A stretch of DNA of 64,000 nucleotides from Gigantopelta aegis (lineage: Eukaryota; Mollusca; Gastropoda; Neomphalida; Peltospiridae): the NCBI RefSeq assembly GCF_016097555.1, contig NC_054701.1, positions 2,559,696-2,623,695 on the forward strand. The letters run 5' to 3'. Below, piece after piece: positions 20,840 to 31,366 of this stretch. The first letter of the stretch is position 1, and the number at the start of each line of letters is the position of its first letter. The notes below the pieces were generated by a model, which made no database searches, was not told the origin of the DNA, and saw only the letters and a list, made by a program, of their open reading frames with translations. A program made the translations under genes and the position numbers.

Positions 20840-21706
20840 ATGGGTCGTGTCAGAAAAGATTGTCCCGTGCCTGGATGTCAGGCCAAGAATTTGTTGAGAC
20901 TTCCTAACCATCTGTCTCAAGTACACCATTTGGAAAACAGAGTATCATGGTTGACAAAAGAGACATTCGAAGCAGTGAAACCCACGTTACCCAAGAGTGC
21001 CATTTCGTGGAGTCCCGAAGCAGTGGTGGATCCCACACGTCCTTGGTGGGAAACACAGAGTTTGACACCATTTGAACCTTGCTCGAGTATGTGTGTATCA
21101 GGCCCAACGGGTGCTGGAAAGACTCAGTGGGTATACAGACTTCTGAAGAACCTGAATGGCATGTACGTCAAAGACCCTCCAAAGAAAATCATGTATTGCT
21201 ATGGCGTGTACCAGACACTTTACGACGAAATGGAAAAGACTGTAGCTAACCTAATGTTTCATTCGGGGTTACCCACGCAGACAGAAATAGAAGAATTTGC
21301 CGACGGACAACATGGACTTATCATTTTGGATGACTTGATGAATCACGTACTAGAGCACAAAGACATAGAGCTACTGTTTACACAAGGATGTCATCACAGA
21401 AGACTGAGTGTCGTATTCATTACCCAAAACCTCTATGGACAGGGAAAGTCTGCCAGAACCATTGCTCTCAACACCTGGTATCTTGTCCTCTTTAAAAATG
21501 TGAGAGATACATCACAGATCATGACGCTGGGCCGTCAGTTGTTTCCTGGCCGTGCTGATGTTTTGGTAGAAGCATACAGGGATGCCATGAAGACCCCTTT
21601 TAATTATTTGGTGGTGGACATGTCGCCCCATGGTGATGATAAGCTGAGACTGAGAACTCGGATATTTCCCAATGAAGACTCCATCGTCTACGTCCCGAGA
21701 GTATAA
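20840..21706 (+). CDS. A32/FtsK-like DNA-packaging ATPase
   Basis: An intact 288-residue P-loop ATPase. Seen: an N-terminal C2H2-type finger (CPVPGC...HLSQVHH, about residues 9-31), Walker A GPTGAGKT (about residues 88-95), Walker B LIILDDLM (about 160-167) and a following CHHRRLSVVFITQNLY segment. In Polinton-like viruses and nucleocytoplasmic large DNA viruses this family drives genome packaging. The stop codon TAA forms part of the TATA box of the next gene. It is homologous to the damaged copy at 5444-6295. It has the most complete catalytic set of any element gene here, although no capsid gene is present. Confidence 0.9.
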   Translation: MGRVRKDCPVPGCQAKNLLRLPNHLSQVHHLENRVSWLTKETFEAVKPTLPKSAISWSPEAVVDPTRPWWETQSLTPFEPCSSMCVSGPTGAGKTQWVYRLLKNLNGMYVKDPPKKIMYCYGVYQTLYDEMEKTVANLMFHSGLPTQTEIEEFADGQHGLIILDDLMNHVLEHKDIELLFTQGCHHRRLSVVFITQNLYGQGKSARTIALNTWYLVLFKNVRDTSQIMTLGRQLFPGRADVLVEAYRDAMKTPFNYLVVDMSPHGDDKLRLRTRIFPNEDSIVYVPRV

Positions 21707-21709
21707 ATA
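21702..21709 (+). promoter_or_regulatory. TATA box overlapping the ATPase stop codon
   Basis: TATAAATA includes the TAA stop at 21704-21706 and lies 35 bp before ATG 21737. Confidence 0.5.
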
Positions 21710-21736
21710 GCAGCCCATTTTTAAAGCCACGTCAAA

Positions 21737-22051
21737 ATGTCTCAAGTCATCAAGGAGAACCTGATGTTCTTACAGTTCTTGCTGTCTGGCAAATCGACAA
21801 AACAGAAAAGTCTGCTGTTGAAACATATAACCAAGGATCAGTTGAAAACCCTGACATTCATCATTGCCAACATATTGCATAGTGACGTTCCACTCTCTAA
21901 ACAGGCGTTTGAAAAGTTGAAGAAACACAAAAACGTATTACGTGTGTTGGGTGACAAAACGGTTTCTATCAAGAAGAAGAAACAAGTGTTAAGAGCTGGT
22001 ATCATCGTGCTCGTGCTACAGAGTATAGCACCCTTGTTAAAAACTGCATGA
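21737..22051 (+). CDS. small basic helical protein
   Basis: 104 residues, Lys-rich, starting MSQVIKENLMFLQFLL. It resembles in pattern (MS..L..NL.FL, ..RK.LL, ..LKTL..I..NIL..DVPLS, basic tail then hydrophobic end) a small ORF that I remember as recurring next to structural genes in invertebrate Polinton/adintovirus-like elements. A basic core or membrane-active capsid protein is possible, but this is inference. The stop overlaps the start of the next ORF (ATGA). Confidence 0.6.
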   Translation: MSQVIKENLMFLQFLLSGKSTKQKSLLLKHITKDQLKTLTFIIANILHSDVPLSKQAFEKLKKHKNVLRVLGDKTVSIKKKKQVLRAGIIVLVLQSIAPLLKTA

Positions 22052-22326
22052 TGCAACACGTGGCCAAAAACATTCTGGTGCCTGAAGAAAAATATATACG
22101 ACTATTAAAAGGACAAGTGATGGATGCAACACAACCCAAACAAATTCAAGATGGAAAAGGGCAAACACCTCCTACAGTGTACAAACCCGTGGCTGTTGTG
22201 AAGACAATGGACCCAAAGAAGATGCTGACCCCAGAGAAATCAATAAAGATGGAAGCAAGCATACAGAAGCGGCCACCAGGAATACCACCGAGACTGATGA
22301 CTGCAGTTGTCTCCTGCACAGGTTAG
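22048..22326 (+). CDS. truncated ORF with a VPEEKY motif
   Basis: The ATG at 22048 overlaps the preceding stop codon. The N-terminal part has ILVPEEKYIRLL, followed by a Pro/Lys-rich region to PPGIPPR. The last dozen codons (from about 22287) are inverted PolB sequence, so the natural C-terminus is lost and the ORF ends by chance. I recognise it only as a type of ORF seen in related elements. Confidence 0.5.
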   Translation: MMQHVAKNILVPEEKYIRLLKGQVMDATQPKQIQDGKGQTPPTVYKPVAVVKTMDPKKMLTPEKSIKMEASIQKRPPGIPPRLMTAVVSCTG

Positions 22327-24291
22327 GCAGACTCCACTAGGCAGGTAACCTTCCTGACATTGAAGTAATTCATCCTGGCGGCATTCGAAGTCGTAAAAAA
22401 TGAATTTTGTGTGGGCGTCGTTGATTTCTTTGGGAGGCTGGTAGCAAAGATGACCTTAGTCTACATAGTTGTTACAGCAAGGACATTTCCATTCCCCACA
22501 GGTGTGCAGTTTAGGATCCCTCTCGCTTCTGTCGAGCATTTTTTTGCAGATGGTACATTTCCAAAAACTCTCACACTTGGAGGGGATGGTGCGTCCTTTG
22601 TTGTCTTGCTTTTGTTGTTTGTGACGTTGAAAGCATTCCGGCGATCGACAGGTCACGTGACAGTGGCGGCACGACATCTGGACGTCGGTTTCGGGACAGT
22701 TCTGACTGTGACATACGATGCAGGTCAAAGAACAGGAATGGTGTGTCTTGTCGTTGTATGGTTTCAAACAATGTTGGCAAAAGTAGGACGCCGAAAAAAA
22801 TCCAGTGATCTTCACAATGGCGTGAAAATGAGGTGTTGGCTGCTCCACAAAATATAGAAAGAGTCTGGGTGCCTGTGACGTCTGGTCACCCACTCGGAGG
22901 AATTTATTACCCAGTTCGGCACTGACCACGAGGATCTGGCATCCCAAGACTTGTTCAAAGGCAGGAATGTCATTCAAACTGCATGGACGATTGGTGGGTA
23001 CTCCTGCCAGTGCACACAGTTTCAGAGCCAACGTCTTCTGTTCTCGGCGATTCCTCTTCCTTACATTGTCATAAAATGATTGAGGGCATTTCTTGTGATG
23101 TATGATCAAGTCGATGAGCGGTGTCTTGAGGTAAGGACCACCCACGAGCTCTTGCCAGTCTTTGCTCGAGATGCAGTTCAGTTTGGCCCAGGCAACACCG
23201 ATAGCACGGGACATGCACAAATCGTCGTCATTCACGATTTCGACTAGTGATCTTTTCATGTGAACCGAATTGTCAGGTCCATTGAGATTGGTCAGTGTGA
23301 CGTCAGATCTTCCGCCTCTCGGGATTTGTATGGTACCGACTTGAATGCTGAACGATGTGTCCAGTGGTAAATCTTCGTTGCTCTGGAGTACTTTCTCGAT
23401 GTGTCCCAAGATGACGTCAGCATTCAGTTCGGATAGCGGTTGTAGGGGTACGACGATCGGTGAATTCAGGGCATCGTGATGGACGATCACACGTCCAAGG
23501 TCGCTGCCTTGTAGATCGATGGTGGCTTCTTTGAGAACGTCTTCAAACATGGCATACAAATCGTGGTGTAAATCTTTGAGTTTTTTCCCTTTCCACTGCT
23601 CGTCAAACTTTATGTCGTAGGTCGTGTCGACTGCCGATGTTTTCTTGTGCGTCCTCGTACCTTTCTTTGTAAACGTGTAGGGAGTAGATGGTGTTTCAGT
23701 GGTTACTGGAGCGGTAGCAGCAGCAACAGGACCGATCCCTCCCACTTGATTGATGGTACGCTGGCGTTTCAATGGCGGCTCTGACGATGTAGATGGTAGT
23801 GGTGGCGACGATGGTCTCTGTGCACACTGTAGTCTATGCTTCAATAGATCGGGCATTCTTCTGAACGTGGCATTGCAAAACGAACATGGCAGACCTTTTC
23901 CCTGTTTAACGTCGTCGTCGTCTTTAGTAGTAACCATAGGTTCTTCTTCTGGTTGCCATTCCCCGTCGTCAATACAAATCCTTGCCAGTTCGTCATAGGA
24001 TGGATTCCAGTGTTCGTCACACAGTTTGATCAATTCCTCGTATTCCTCAGGTGTTAAGGGAGACCATAAGTCTTCGACCTCGGGGACAGGGGGAGTCTCC
24101 AACGCTTCTTCTGATTGTTCCATCTCCATCGCAGCGGCTTCTTCAGATTGTTTAATTTCCTGACATAGTAGCTCTATGAGTTTTAAATTCACGTATTCGT
24201 CGTTTTCCAGCCCATATTGCTTAGCCCAGGCAAGCAAGTCGTCGCTGCTCGTGAAAGAATCCACCGTGGCGTTGATGACAAAGCGATCCAT
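22287..24291 (-). pseudogene. mirrored, truncated copy of the PolB 5' part
   Basis: Reverse-complement copy of 14443-16453. Its open part (24291 to 22456) encodes the first 611 residues, including the C2H2 finger and most of the Cys/His-rich region, and ends at a stop where the other copy reads on. Exonuclease and polymerase motifs are absent. It differs from the left copy by substitutions, a two-codon deletion near residue 63 and a diverged patch near residue 405, so it is not a recent or assembly-only duplicate. Confidence 0.85.
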
Positions 24292-25174
24292 CTAAAAAAG
24301 CAAAATACAGGCCTATGGGAGAGGGGGGTACTTTTAGGTCAATATTGAGGGGCATTATTGAGCAAAGACCCCAGGAATTATTTTTGTAACATTTAAAAAT
24401 AACCCATTGGCACCCCTACTGGCTCGTAGTGTGCAGAGATACGTTTTTAGATTAGGTCAAAGGTGTTGTCATACATCAGACCTAGTGTTGTTTCGCATAA
24501 AATAGTACATTACGTTCATGCGATAGTGTAAATACAGATATCTGTCAGATATACATGTTTATTTGTGTGACGAGCAATTGCTTAGAAATTTCCGATCACA
24601 AGGTTAATATTTATGTACGTGCTTATTTACATTGTCACCTGAACTATACGTGTGTGTGAACGTCATCGACATCAGTAATAATAATTTTTAATATTTCATA
24701 TATTATACCTTAAAAAAACACTAGTCTTGAGTATATATTTTAAATTGATATTTTAAATTATTAATATTGCTCAATATCACAATCTACTGAATGTAAAACA
24801 TTTTTTTTGTATATGAACACAATGAAAGGGGATTGTTTCAATGAACTGTTACAAAGTATAACATGTGACACGCTTAGCACTGATAGCAGTCAGAGACGGA
24901 TCCCTGGGGTGTGCAACCTGAGGGGTGCTGTCGAAGTACTGTCTTTTTTGGAGGGAGAGGCCCCTGGTCACAGGGACCATGGTTTACTCGAATTTATTAT
25001 AATATTGTAGGGTATCACAGGAAGTTTTTATTTTATTTATAAATAATTTGTCCCCTCCTAGTTGCTGCTTGGAAAGTGTAATTATGAAGAAAACAATTCT
25101 CATTGGGTCAGGGAGATTCAAGGTTTCTAGGTCACTGACCTAGTTCTTCAGTAGGTTACTGGAACAGTGATGGG

Positions 25175-25180
25175 TATAAA
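25175..25180 (+). promoter_or_regulatory. TATA box of the four-exon gene
   Basis: TATAAA 38 bp before ATG 25213. Confidence 0.5.
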
Positions 25181-25212
25181 TTCAAACACATTTTTTGTTA
25201 CAACAGATCAAG

Positions 25213-26206
25213 ATGGACACCATCAATGATAATGCGTAAGTTTAAAAATTATTTATGATATATACATTTTGATAAACTAATATATAAAGAAATATTTACT
25301 GCTTTGATTCTTTTTTTTTGGGGCAAAATGTTAGTTAAATCATGTCAAATGTATCATTTTAAAATCAGTAATGTTTGGTTTCAAATTATTTTTACATCAA
25401 AAGTTCACTTTAAAAAATCCCATTCACGATAAAACTAAATGTCTTTTCTCTTTTTCAGAATAGATCAGTTTGATTTAGAAAGTCTCCTGGACCAGTGGAG
25501 GTAAGATTATTTTATAGCTCACTATCGTCCTAGTTGATTTTTTTTTAAATTTCACCATGTTTTATGTTCCACACGGCGATGTTCGAAAGGTTACAATATA
25601 CACAGCTTTGATCAATGCTTGTATTTTTATGTAAATTTTTGTATATTTCCAGTGACGAATATTATGTGGCGTTAGCCACCACCACCACCACCGCCTCCAC
25701 CACCACCACCACCACCACCACCACCACCACCGCCACCACCACCACCGCCTCCACCACCCTCACTGCCGCAGCCACTGGCACATACCCTACACTGAGGGGT
25801 CTGCTAAACCCCCCACAAAACACTGATATGTAAGTATGTTTACTAAAACACACACTACCTGACTGTTCTTGTAAAACCGTGCTGTTTTATTTTTTGTTGT
25901 CTTTCATATAATTAAGATCCAGTGGATGATATTTGTCATAGGAACGTCCGAATTAATCTGAGTGGGTGAGGGGATGTTCTCTATACCACTACAATGTCTA
26001 GACATGATTTTATAAAATGGTATTAAACTGAGTATCGTGCAATTATTATATATATATATTAAGCTTTTCAGGAATATTAACTTTTTTTGAGAGCATCACA
26101 TTTGAAAAACTATTTCTTTTTTTCCAGGGACAGAAGACAAATCATGAAGGAATTGGACAATTTAATTCTAAAAATTGAGGAAATAAAAAAAAATAAAAAA
26201 AAATAA
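25213..26206 (+). CDS. small four-exon gene with acidic, LxxLL-containing N-terminus
   Basis: Predicted exons: 25213-25235, 25459-25500, 25653-25829 and 26128-26206; total 321 nt, 106 residues. The three introns (223, 152 and 298 nt) have GT-AG ends with good donors (GTAAGT, GTAAGA, GTAAGT) and T-rich acceptors, and all are in phase 2. The product would have an acidic/hydrophobic N-terminus containing LESLLDQW (an LxxLL motif), a Thr-rich linker coded by (ACC)n, and a charged, coiled-coil-like C-terminus with a Lys tail. This resembles an activation domain plus a dimerisation segment; a regulatory role is inference. It occupies the right-arm segment that the left arm lacks. No homologue is known to me. 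Confidence 0.6.
25673..25768 (+). repeat. (ACC)n trinucleotide run
   Basis: A CCA/ACC repeat with GCC and TCC variants inside predicted exon 3, coding for Thr with some Ala and Ser. Confidence 0.85.
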
Positions 26207-26560
26207 CAGGTCTATGGGTATGATGCCTTGTCAATGACACTAATCAGGGCACATTCGCATATATTTGTTATTAACAATTCGACTGAACCACCTTTACGTG
26301 ATCTACGATTCGCCCGCTATCCTGTCAACGTATTATTTGCAAGGTCAACGCTCTAGATTAAACACATATTTTTTTCAGGAAATAAGTGTATGATTTAAAA
26401 ATATGTATTCAAATATAATACTCACTATATATATATTGTAGTAATATCCATATTTTTAAAACTGTATTGATCTTAGTTTACGTTTAGTTAGCGCCCATAT
26501 TTGCGTGCATAAAAAAACGATTGACGTGTGACCTCACATTTTTACTGACGTCACTCACTA

Positions 26561-26746
26561 ATGCATAAAAATAAGCATGCAGACGACACTTCGATAGATA
26601 TTTTGGGCATGATCGCCATAAATTACGAAAACTACAAATGTTTTAATTGTCATACGGGTCATGTGTTTTTGACCTATTTTGGTTCCTGTGTAGAAAAGCT
26701 ATTTTTTAAGGTAACAAATAATTGGATATACATAAAAATTTCGTAG
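26561..26746 (+). CDS. small conserved TIR ORF, right copy
   Basis: A 61-codon ATG ORF reading toward the right end, the twin of 12879-13067. A TGACGTCA ends 7 bp before the ATG. Function unknown; it may only be part of the repeat. Confidence 0.35.
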   Translation: MHKNKHADDTSIDILGMIAINYENYKCFNCHTGHVFLTYFGSCVEKLFFKVTNNWIYIKIS

Positions 26747-27246
26747 CTATTTGACTGTCTACACATCTTACAGACTTAGAACGTAAACAAACGGTAGGTA
26801 CTTTAAAAAGAGGTGAAATGACACGACTTAATAGAGACAACGACTCAACAGGGGTGAGAGTATAACACGTTTATAATGTTTGAATGACGTCAGTCTTTGA
26901 ATGACGTTGCATACAAGAACAACTGCTTCCGTGTTTAGAACACTTTCAATGTAAAATTGTTATTTATTTCACCGTGTTTGAAGAAAGAACGATTTTCAAA
27001 AAGTATCATTTGTTAAAACGTTGTCCACCACTGCAAACACATAGATCTTCAAACTAAATCAGTATAAGAAAATTAACTTACTATTTTCAAGTCTTGATCC
27101 AGTCGATTTCTAACAGTGACAAAATCTCTCACAATGATCCAAACGAATCTTCTTCTAACAATGACGAAATATCTCAAACGAATAACAATGACGTAGTAGA
27201 TGTGGTCGTTTTCGGCGAGCGAATGATAATGAAACCGTATCTAGCC

Positions 27247-27254
27247 TTTTTATA
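27247..27254 (-). promoter_or_regulatory. mirrored TATA box, right arm
   Basis: Reverse complement TATAAAAA, equivalent to 12371-12378, pointing inward to the truncated PolB copy. Confidence 0.6.
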
Positions 27255-27587
27255 CTCTTTCGTGTTAGTCTAAGTAGGTCAGGGGCCGGTCTAAGTAGGT
27301 CAGGGGCCGGTCTAAGTAGGTCAGGGGCCGGGGTCAGTAGGACGTTGCACACGGCACAGTAGGCCAGTCTAAGTAGGTCACGGTCAGTCTAAGTAGGTCA
27401 GGGCCAGTAGGACGTTGCACACGGTACAGTAGTCCGTGACGTCATCAAGGCCAGTCTAAGTAGGTCAGGGCCACGGAAAGTAGGTCATGGGGCTATACAG
27501 GACGAGGTCACGGCACAAGGCCGTGACGTCATCAAGGTCAAGGTCACGGAAAGTAGGTCATGACCCCATATAGGCCCCCCTACTACT

Positions 27588-28800
27588 CCCGCTACATCTT
27601 AACATGTGGTAATTCTGACACGTAGTCACCAGAGGAAACCCGCTACATCTTAACATGTGGTAATTCTGACACGTAGTCACCAGAGGAAACCCGCTACATC
27701 TTAACATGTGGTAATTCTGACACGTAGTCACCAGAGGAAACCCGCTACATCTTAACATGTGGTAATTCTGACACGTAGTCACCAGAGGAAACCCGCTACA
27801 TCTTAACATGTGGTAATTCTGACACGTAGTCACCAGAGGAAACCCGCTACATCTTAACATGTGGTAATTCTGACACGTAGTCACCAGAGGAAACCCGCTA
27901 CATCTTAACATGCTGACACGTAGTCACCAGAGGAAACCCGCTACATCTTAACATGTGGTAATTCTGACACGTAGTCACCAGAGGAAACCCGCTACATCTT
28001 AACATGTGGTAATTCTGACACGTAGTCACCAGAGGAAATCCGCTACATCTTAACATGTGGTAATTCTGACACGTAGTCACCAGAGGAAACCCGCTACATC
28101 TTAACATGTGGTAATTCTGACACGTAGTCACCAGAGGAAACCCGCTACATCTTAACATGTGGTAATTCTGACACGTAGTCACCAGAGGAAACCCGCTACA
28201 TCTTAACATGTGGTAATTCTGACACGTAGTCACCAGAGGAAACCCGCTACATCTTAACATGTGGTAATTCTGACACGTAGTCACCAGAGGAAATCCGCTA
28301 CATCTTAACATGTGGTAATTCTGACACGTAGTCACCAGAGGAAACCCGCTACATCTTAACATGTGGTAATTCTGACACGTAGTCACCAGAGGAAACCCGC
28401 TACATCTTAACATGTGGTAATTCTGACACGTAGTCACCAGAGGAAACCCGCTACATCTTAACATGTGGTAATTCTGACACGTAGTCACCAGAGGAAACCC
28501 GCTACATCTTAACATGTGGTAATTCTGACACGTAGTCACCAGAGGAAATCCGCTACATCTTAACATGTGGTAATTCTGACACGTAGTCACCAGAGGAAAC
28601 CCGCTACATCTTAACGTGGTAATTCTGACACGTAGTCACCAGAGGAAACCCGTTACATCTTAACATGTGGTAATTCTGACACGTAGTCACCAGAGGAAAC
28701 CCGCTACATCTTAACATGTGGTAATTCTGACACGTAGTCACCAGAGGAAACCCGCTACATCTTAACATGTGGTAATTCTGACACGTAGTCACCAGAGGAA
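27588..28800. repeat. 51-bp satellite derived from SINE-A body
   Basis: About 24 tandem copies of a 51-bp unit with cccgctacatcttaacatg and gtcaccagaggaaa. The unit matches the SINE-A body (ggtaattctgacatatagtc...gaggaaacccgctacat). Since 51 is a multiple of three, one minus-strand frame stays open, which is an artefact. It abuts the right end of element 2. Confidence 0.9.
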
Positions 28801-29117
28801 ACCTCGATCATGCGACGCCTATTTTGTATGATTCATATATGAAATAAATTATTTGAATTGAATTGATAGTTCGGTAATATTCTTCCTGGTTTGTATAATA
28901 CGATCGTGTGATAGTAGTGACGTTGTCGAGAATTACCACTCAAAATACATGTACTATAAATAGCCCATGACGAGGGGAAATACCCCGTAGTGTTGATTGG
29001 ATGAGCTTAGACACCATACCACCATTCTGCGTATGTAGCATCTTAATATAGTCCGGTTTAAAAATAGTTCTTCACTGAAAAAATTATATAAACTATAGGA
29101 ATGCTTAAAGTTAAATG
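28801..29117. other. unassigned sequence
   Basis: No gene or known repeat seen. Confidence 0.4.
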
Positions 29118-29410
29118 ACACCACTAGAGCACATTGATTTATTAATCATCGGCTACTGGATGTCAAACATTTGGTAATTTTAACATACAGTCTTAGAGAG
29201 GAAACCCGTTACATTGTTTCATTAGTAGCAAGGAATCTTTTATATGTACCATCCCACAGACAAGATGGCATATACCACGGCCGTTGATAAGCCAGTCGTT
29301 GTGCACCGGCTGGAACGAGAAATAGCCCAATGGGCCCACTGACGGGGATCGATCTCAGACCGACCGCGCATCGAGCGAGCGCTGTACCACTGGGCTACGT
29401 TCCGCCTCTC
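29118..29410 (-). mobile_element. SINE-A, near full length
   Basis: Antisense copy from gacaccactagagcacattg to the complement of the tRNA-like head (ccactgggctacgttccgcc). Confidence 0.85.
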
Positions 29411-29886
29411 ACGAGGAGAGTCTCACTCACTCTCGGATTAGCTAGAATGTGTTATTGCGTGCAGACCTTGATGAAGTATGTCCTCGTTACAAATTGACCA
29501 AACCCCCTCCGTCCCTCCCTCCCTACGCCCCACCCCAAGCGACCCCAGTTAGCTGTGGATCTAATCGCGATCTTTACAACTAGATTTCTGTTGTCTTCCG
29601 TAACAAATCCTATCAAATTGGCAAGTAGCTTGGAAAAGTCTTTTAGAGACAGGTGCATTGCACGATGACATTTTCACATTTGTCGACAACAGTAACTGTT
29701 AATGCCAGACATAACGTTACGCAGTGTTCGCTTCAACTGAACGCGCCCAATTCGATCGGTCTTCTGCTACTACGGTAGTACAATCTAATTCCTACAAGTA
29801 AATTAAATGATTTAGTTGTAACAAACGAAACGTGCATCATTTTCCAGAAATGTCAAAAGTACAACTACTGCGTGAGTCTTTAATGT
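29411..29886. other. unassigned sequence
   Basis: No gene or repeat I can support. Confidence 0.4.
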
Positions 29887-30145
29887 GACTGCACCGACCT
29901 CGGTGGTGTCGTCGTTTAGCCATCGGACATACGTTTGGTAGGTACAGGGTTCGCAGCCCGGTACCGGCTCCCATCCAGAGCGAGTTTTAACGATTCAATG
30001 GGTATGTAAGACCACTACACCCTATTCTTTTTCACTAACCACTAACAACTAACCCACTGCCCTGGACACACAGCCCAGATAGCTGAGGTGTGTGTGCCCA
30101 GAGCAGCGTGCTTAAACCTTAATTGAATATAAGCACGAAAATAAG
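29887..30145 (+). mobile_element. SINE-B copy
   Basis: A second tRNA-derived SINE family: head with a B-box-like gggttcgcagcc, then cactaaccactaacaacta, ctggacacacagcccagata and gcgtgcttaaaccttaatt. Other copies are at 31612, 44888 (antisense) and 51072. Confidence 0.75.
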
Positions 30146-30171
30146 TTCAAATGAAATAATGTGACTGCAGC

Positions 30172-30285
30172 ATACGACAAGTGTGCATACGTCATCCCAT
30201 ACGACAACTGTGCATACGTCATCCCATACAAGTGTGCATACGTCATCCCATACGACAAGTGTGCATACGTCATCCCATACGCTCT
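30172..30285. repeat. 24-27-bp repeat x4
   Basis: Four units of tgtgcatacgtcatcccata type. A (GT)n run follows at about 30422-30472. Confidence 0.85.
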
Positions 30286-30421
30286 CAATGGAATTATTCC
30301 GTTCAACATTTTCACTAGCGCTGTCAATTTCTATCTCCACCCCACTCCAAAAGAAGTAACAATTGAAAATAAATAACACCGTAATTGTTTAAAAGCATTA
30401 TTTATTATAGAACAAAGCAGT

Positions 30422-30474
<53 letters not shown>

Positions 30475-30781
30475 TTTACAACAACAAGAAAACAACGTTT
30501 TTCAACTCTATAACAAATAAAATCACACATTATAATTTAGATCTTCGAAGAGTGTTCAGTAATTACTTGTGGCATTGTTAAGAGGCACTTGTAACCACGT
30601 GTATATGTATATATTTATATTAAGATACTGAGAATGATAGACAGAGGGTGATAGATGAGAAAGTGTAAGCCAGCATTGGCGGTATTTGAAACACTGCCGT
30701 TAGCTTGATTGTCCAGCAGCTTATCCACTAGACCACGGAGTTTAATTTCTTTAGATATGTTTGTAGTTTAGTTCAAACTGT

Positions 30782-31366
30782 TCAGTCTATGATGTTTTTG
30801 ATGAATCTAAGCCATTTTTCCTCTGGAAACAAGTCCACTATAAAGTTTTCCGTCGGCGGATCCTCGTGTTTTTGTTTCAAAACGACGCCATCAACATCAG
30901 AACTCATGAAGTATGACGGAAACTTTGTCGACTGTATCAGAACATTAGCATAACTGCTGTCGAATTCCAGTACAAAGTATTTGCTGTTGAAGCACTCACA
31001 CTTCGGTAAAACCTGGAGTGCAATGACCCGAGGACAACCAGTCTCGTCTGCTTGTGGCAAGGAGGCGGGAACGATACACCAACGACGTTCATCGAAGTGT
31101 CCTTCTAAACAACACAGTAATACGGAGTCACTGCCGTCTCTCACGGCTCGAACAATCTCCACGGTGAAAATAAACGAGCTTTGGCCTTCTTCTGGGAGTG
31201 GGGCCACTTCCAGGGTGTGGTGTTCGCCAATCCTCAGAAACTGGCTGACCATCAGAGGCCCGCCAATTTTAATTTTCATATCACGAAGCTTGCTTGTTTC
31301 CGACTCGAATTCCAAATCCATAGGCTGGATATCGCAACGTTCGCGATGAAAATCTCTTCCCTCCAT
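30782..31366 (-). CDS. IL-1-like beta-trefoil candidate, paralogue 1
   Basis: Single-exon ORF of 194 residues from the ATG at 31366; a TATA-like tatataata on the minus strand near 31445-31456 supports this start over an upstream GTG. The C-terminal half reads as alternating beta-strands with KYFVLEFDSS, then QSTKFPSYFMSS (about 145-156) and GVVLKQK...ENFIVD. The S-x-x-F-P-x-(Y/W)-(F/Y)-(M/I)-S block resembles the IL-1 family signature. No signal peptide is seen, as for classical IL-1 proteins. Two paralogues lie at 38505 and 45550. A cytokine role is inference; other beta-trefoil proteins (FGF-like) are alternatives. Confidence 0.55.
   Translation of the reverse strand: MEGRDFHRERCDIQPMDLEFESETSKLRDMKIKIGGPLMVSQFLRIGEHHTLEVAPLPEEGQSSFIFTVEIVRAVRDGSDSVLLCCLEGHFDERRWCIVPASLPQADETGCPRVIALQVLPKCECFNSKYFVLEFDSSYANVLIQSTKFPSYFMSSDVDGVVLKQKHEDPPTENFIVDLFPEEKWLRFIKNIID

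Larger units (their letters stand above)
24292..27081 (-). other. predicted leader intron of the mirrored PolB copy
   Basis: On the minus strand, the donor GTAAGT at 27081 and the acceptor AG at 24292-24293 mirror the left arm. A small four-exon gene lies inside it on the + strand. Confidence 0.5.
12138..27587 (+). mobile_element. Polinton-like element with long inverted repeats (element 2)
   Basis: The left end AGTAGT... and right end ...TACTACT are inverted copies (5'-AG...CT-3', as in Polintons). The arms pair as 12138-13165 with 26470-27587 and 13775-16453 with 22287-24945. Between the paired blocks each arm has a different unique segment. Content: PolB, A32-like ATPase, two small ORFs, a partial mirrored PolB and a small spliced gene. 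No integrase, capsid or protease gene is seen. No 6-bp target duplication is visible (left flank tctaag, right flank cccgct). Confidence 0.85.
26470..27587 (-). repeat. right terminal inverted repeat, outer block
   Basis: Reverse-complement match to 12138-13165, with four TGACGTCA palindromes (26546, 26885, 27437, 27524) and tandem units of ctaagtaggtcagg type at the outer end. Confidence 0.85.

Noticed and set aside
24807-25010. 67-codon ORF in the right arm
   Set aside because: Lies in the inverted-repeat non-coding region and the matching left-arm ORF diverges after the break at about 24945.
27558-28590. Minus-strand ORFs with MLRCSGFPLVTTCQNYH repeats
   Set aside because: The 51-bp SINE-derived satellite has a period divisible by three, which keeps a frame open without selection.
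27588-28800. CRISPR-like array
   Set aside because: Repeats are directly contiguous with no unique spacers and the genome is eukaryotic, so it is a satellite.
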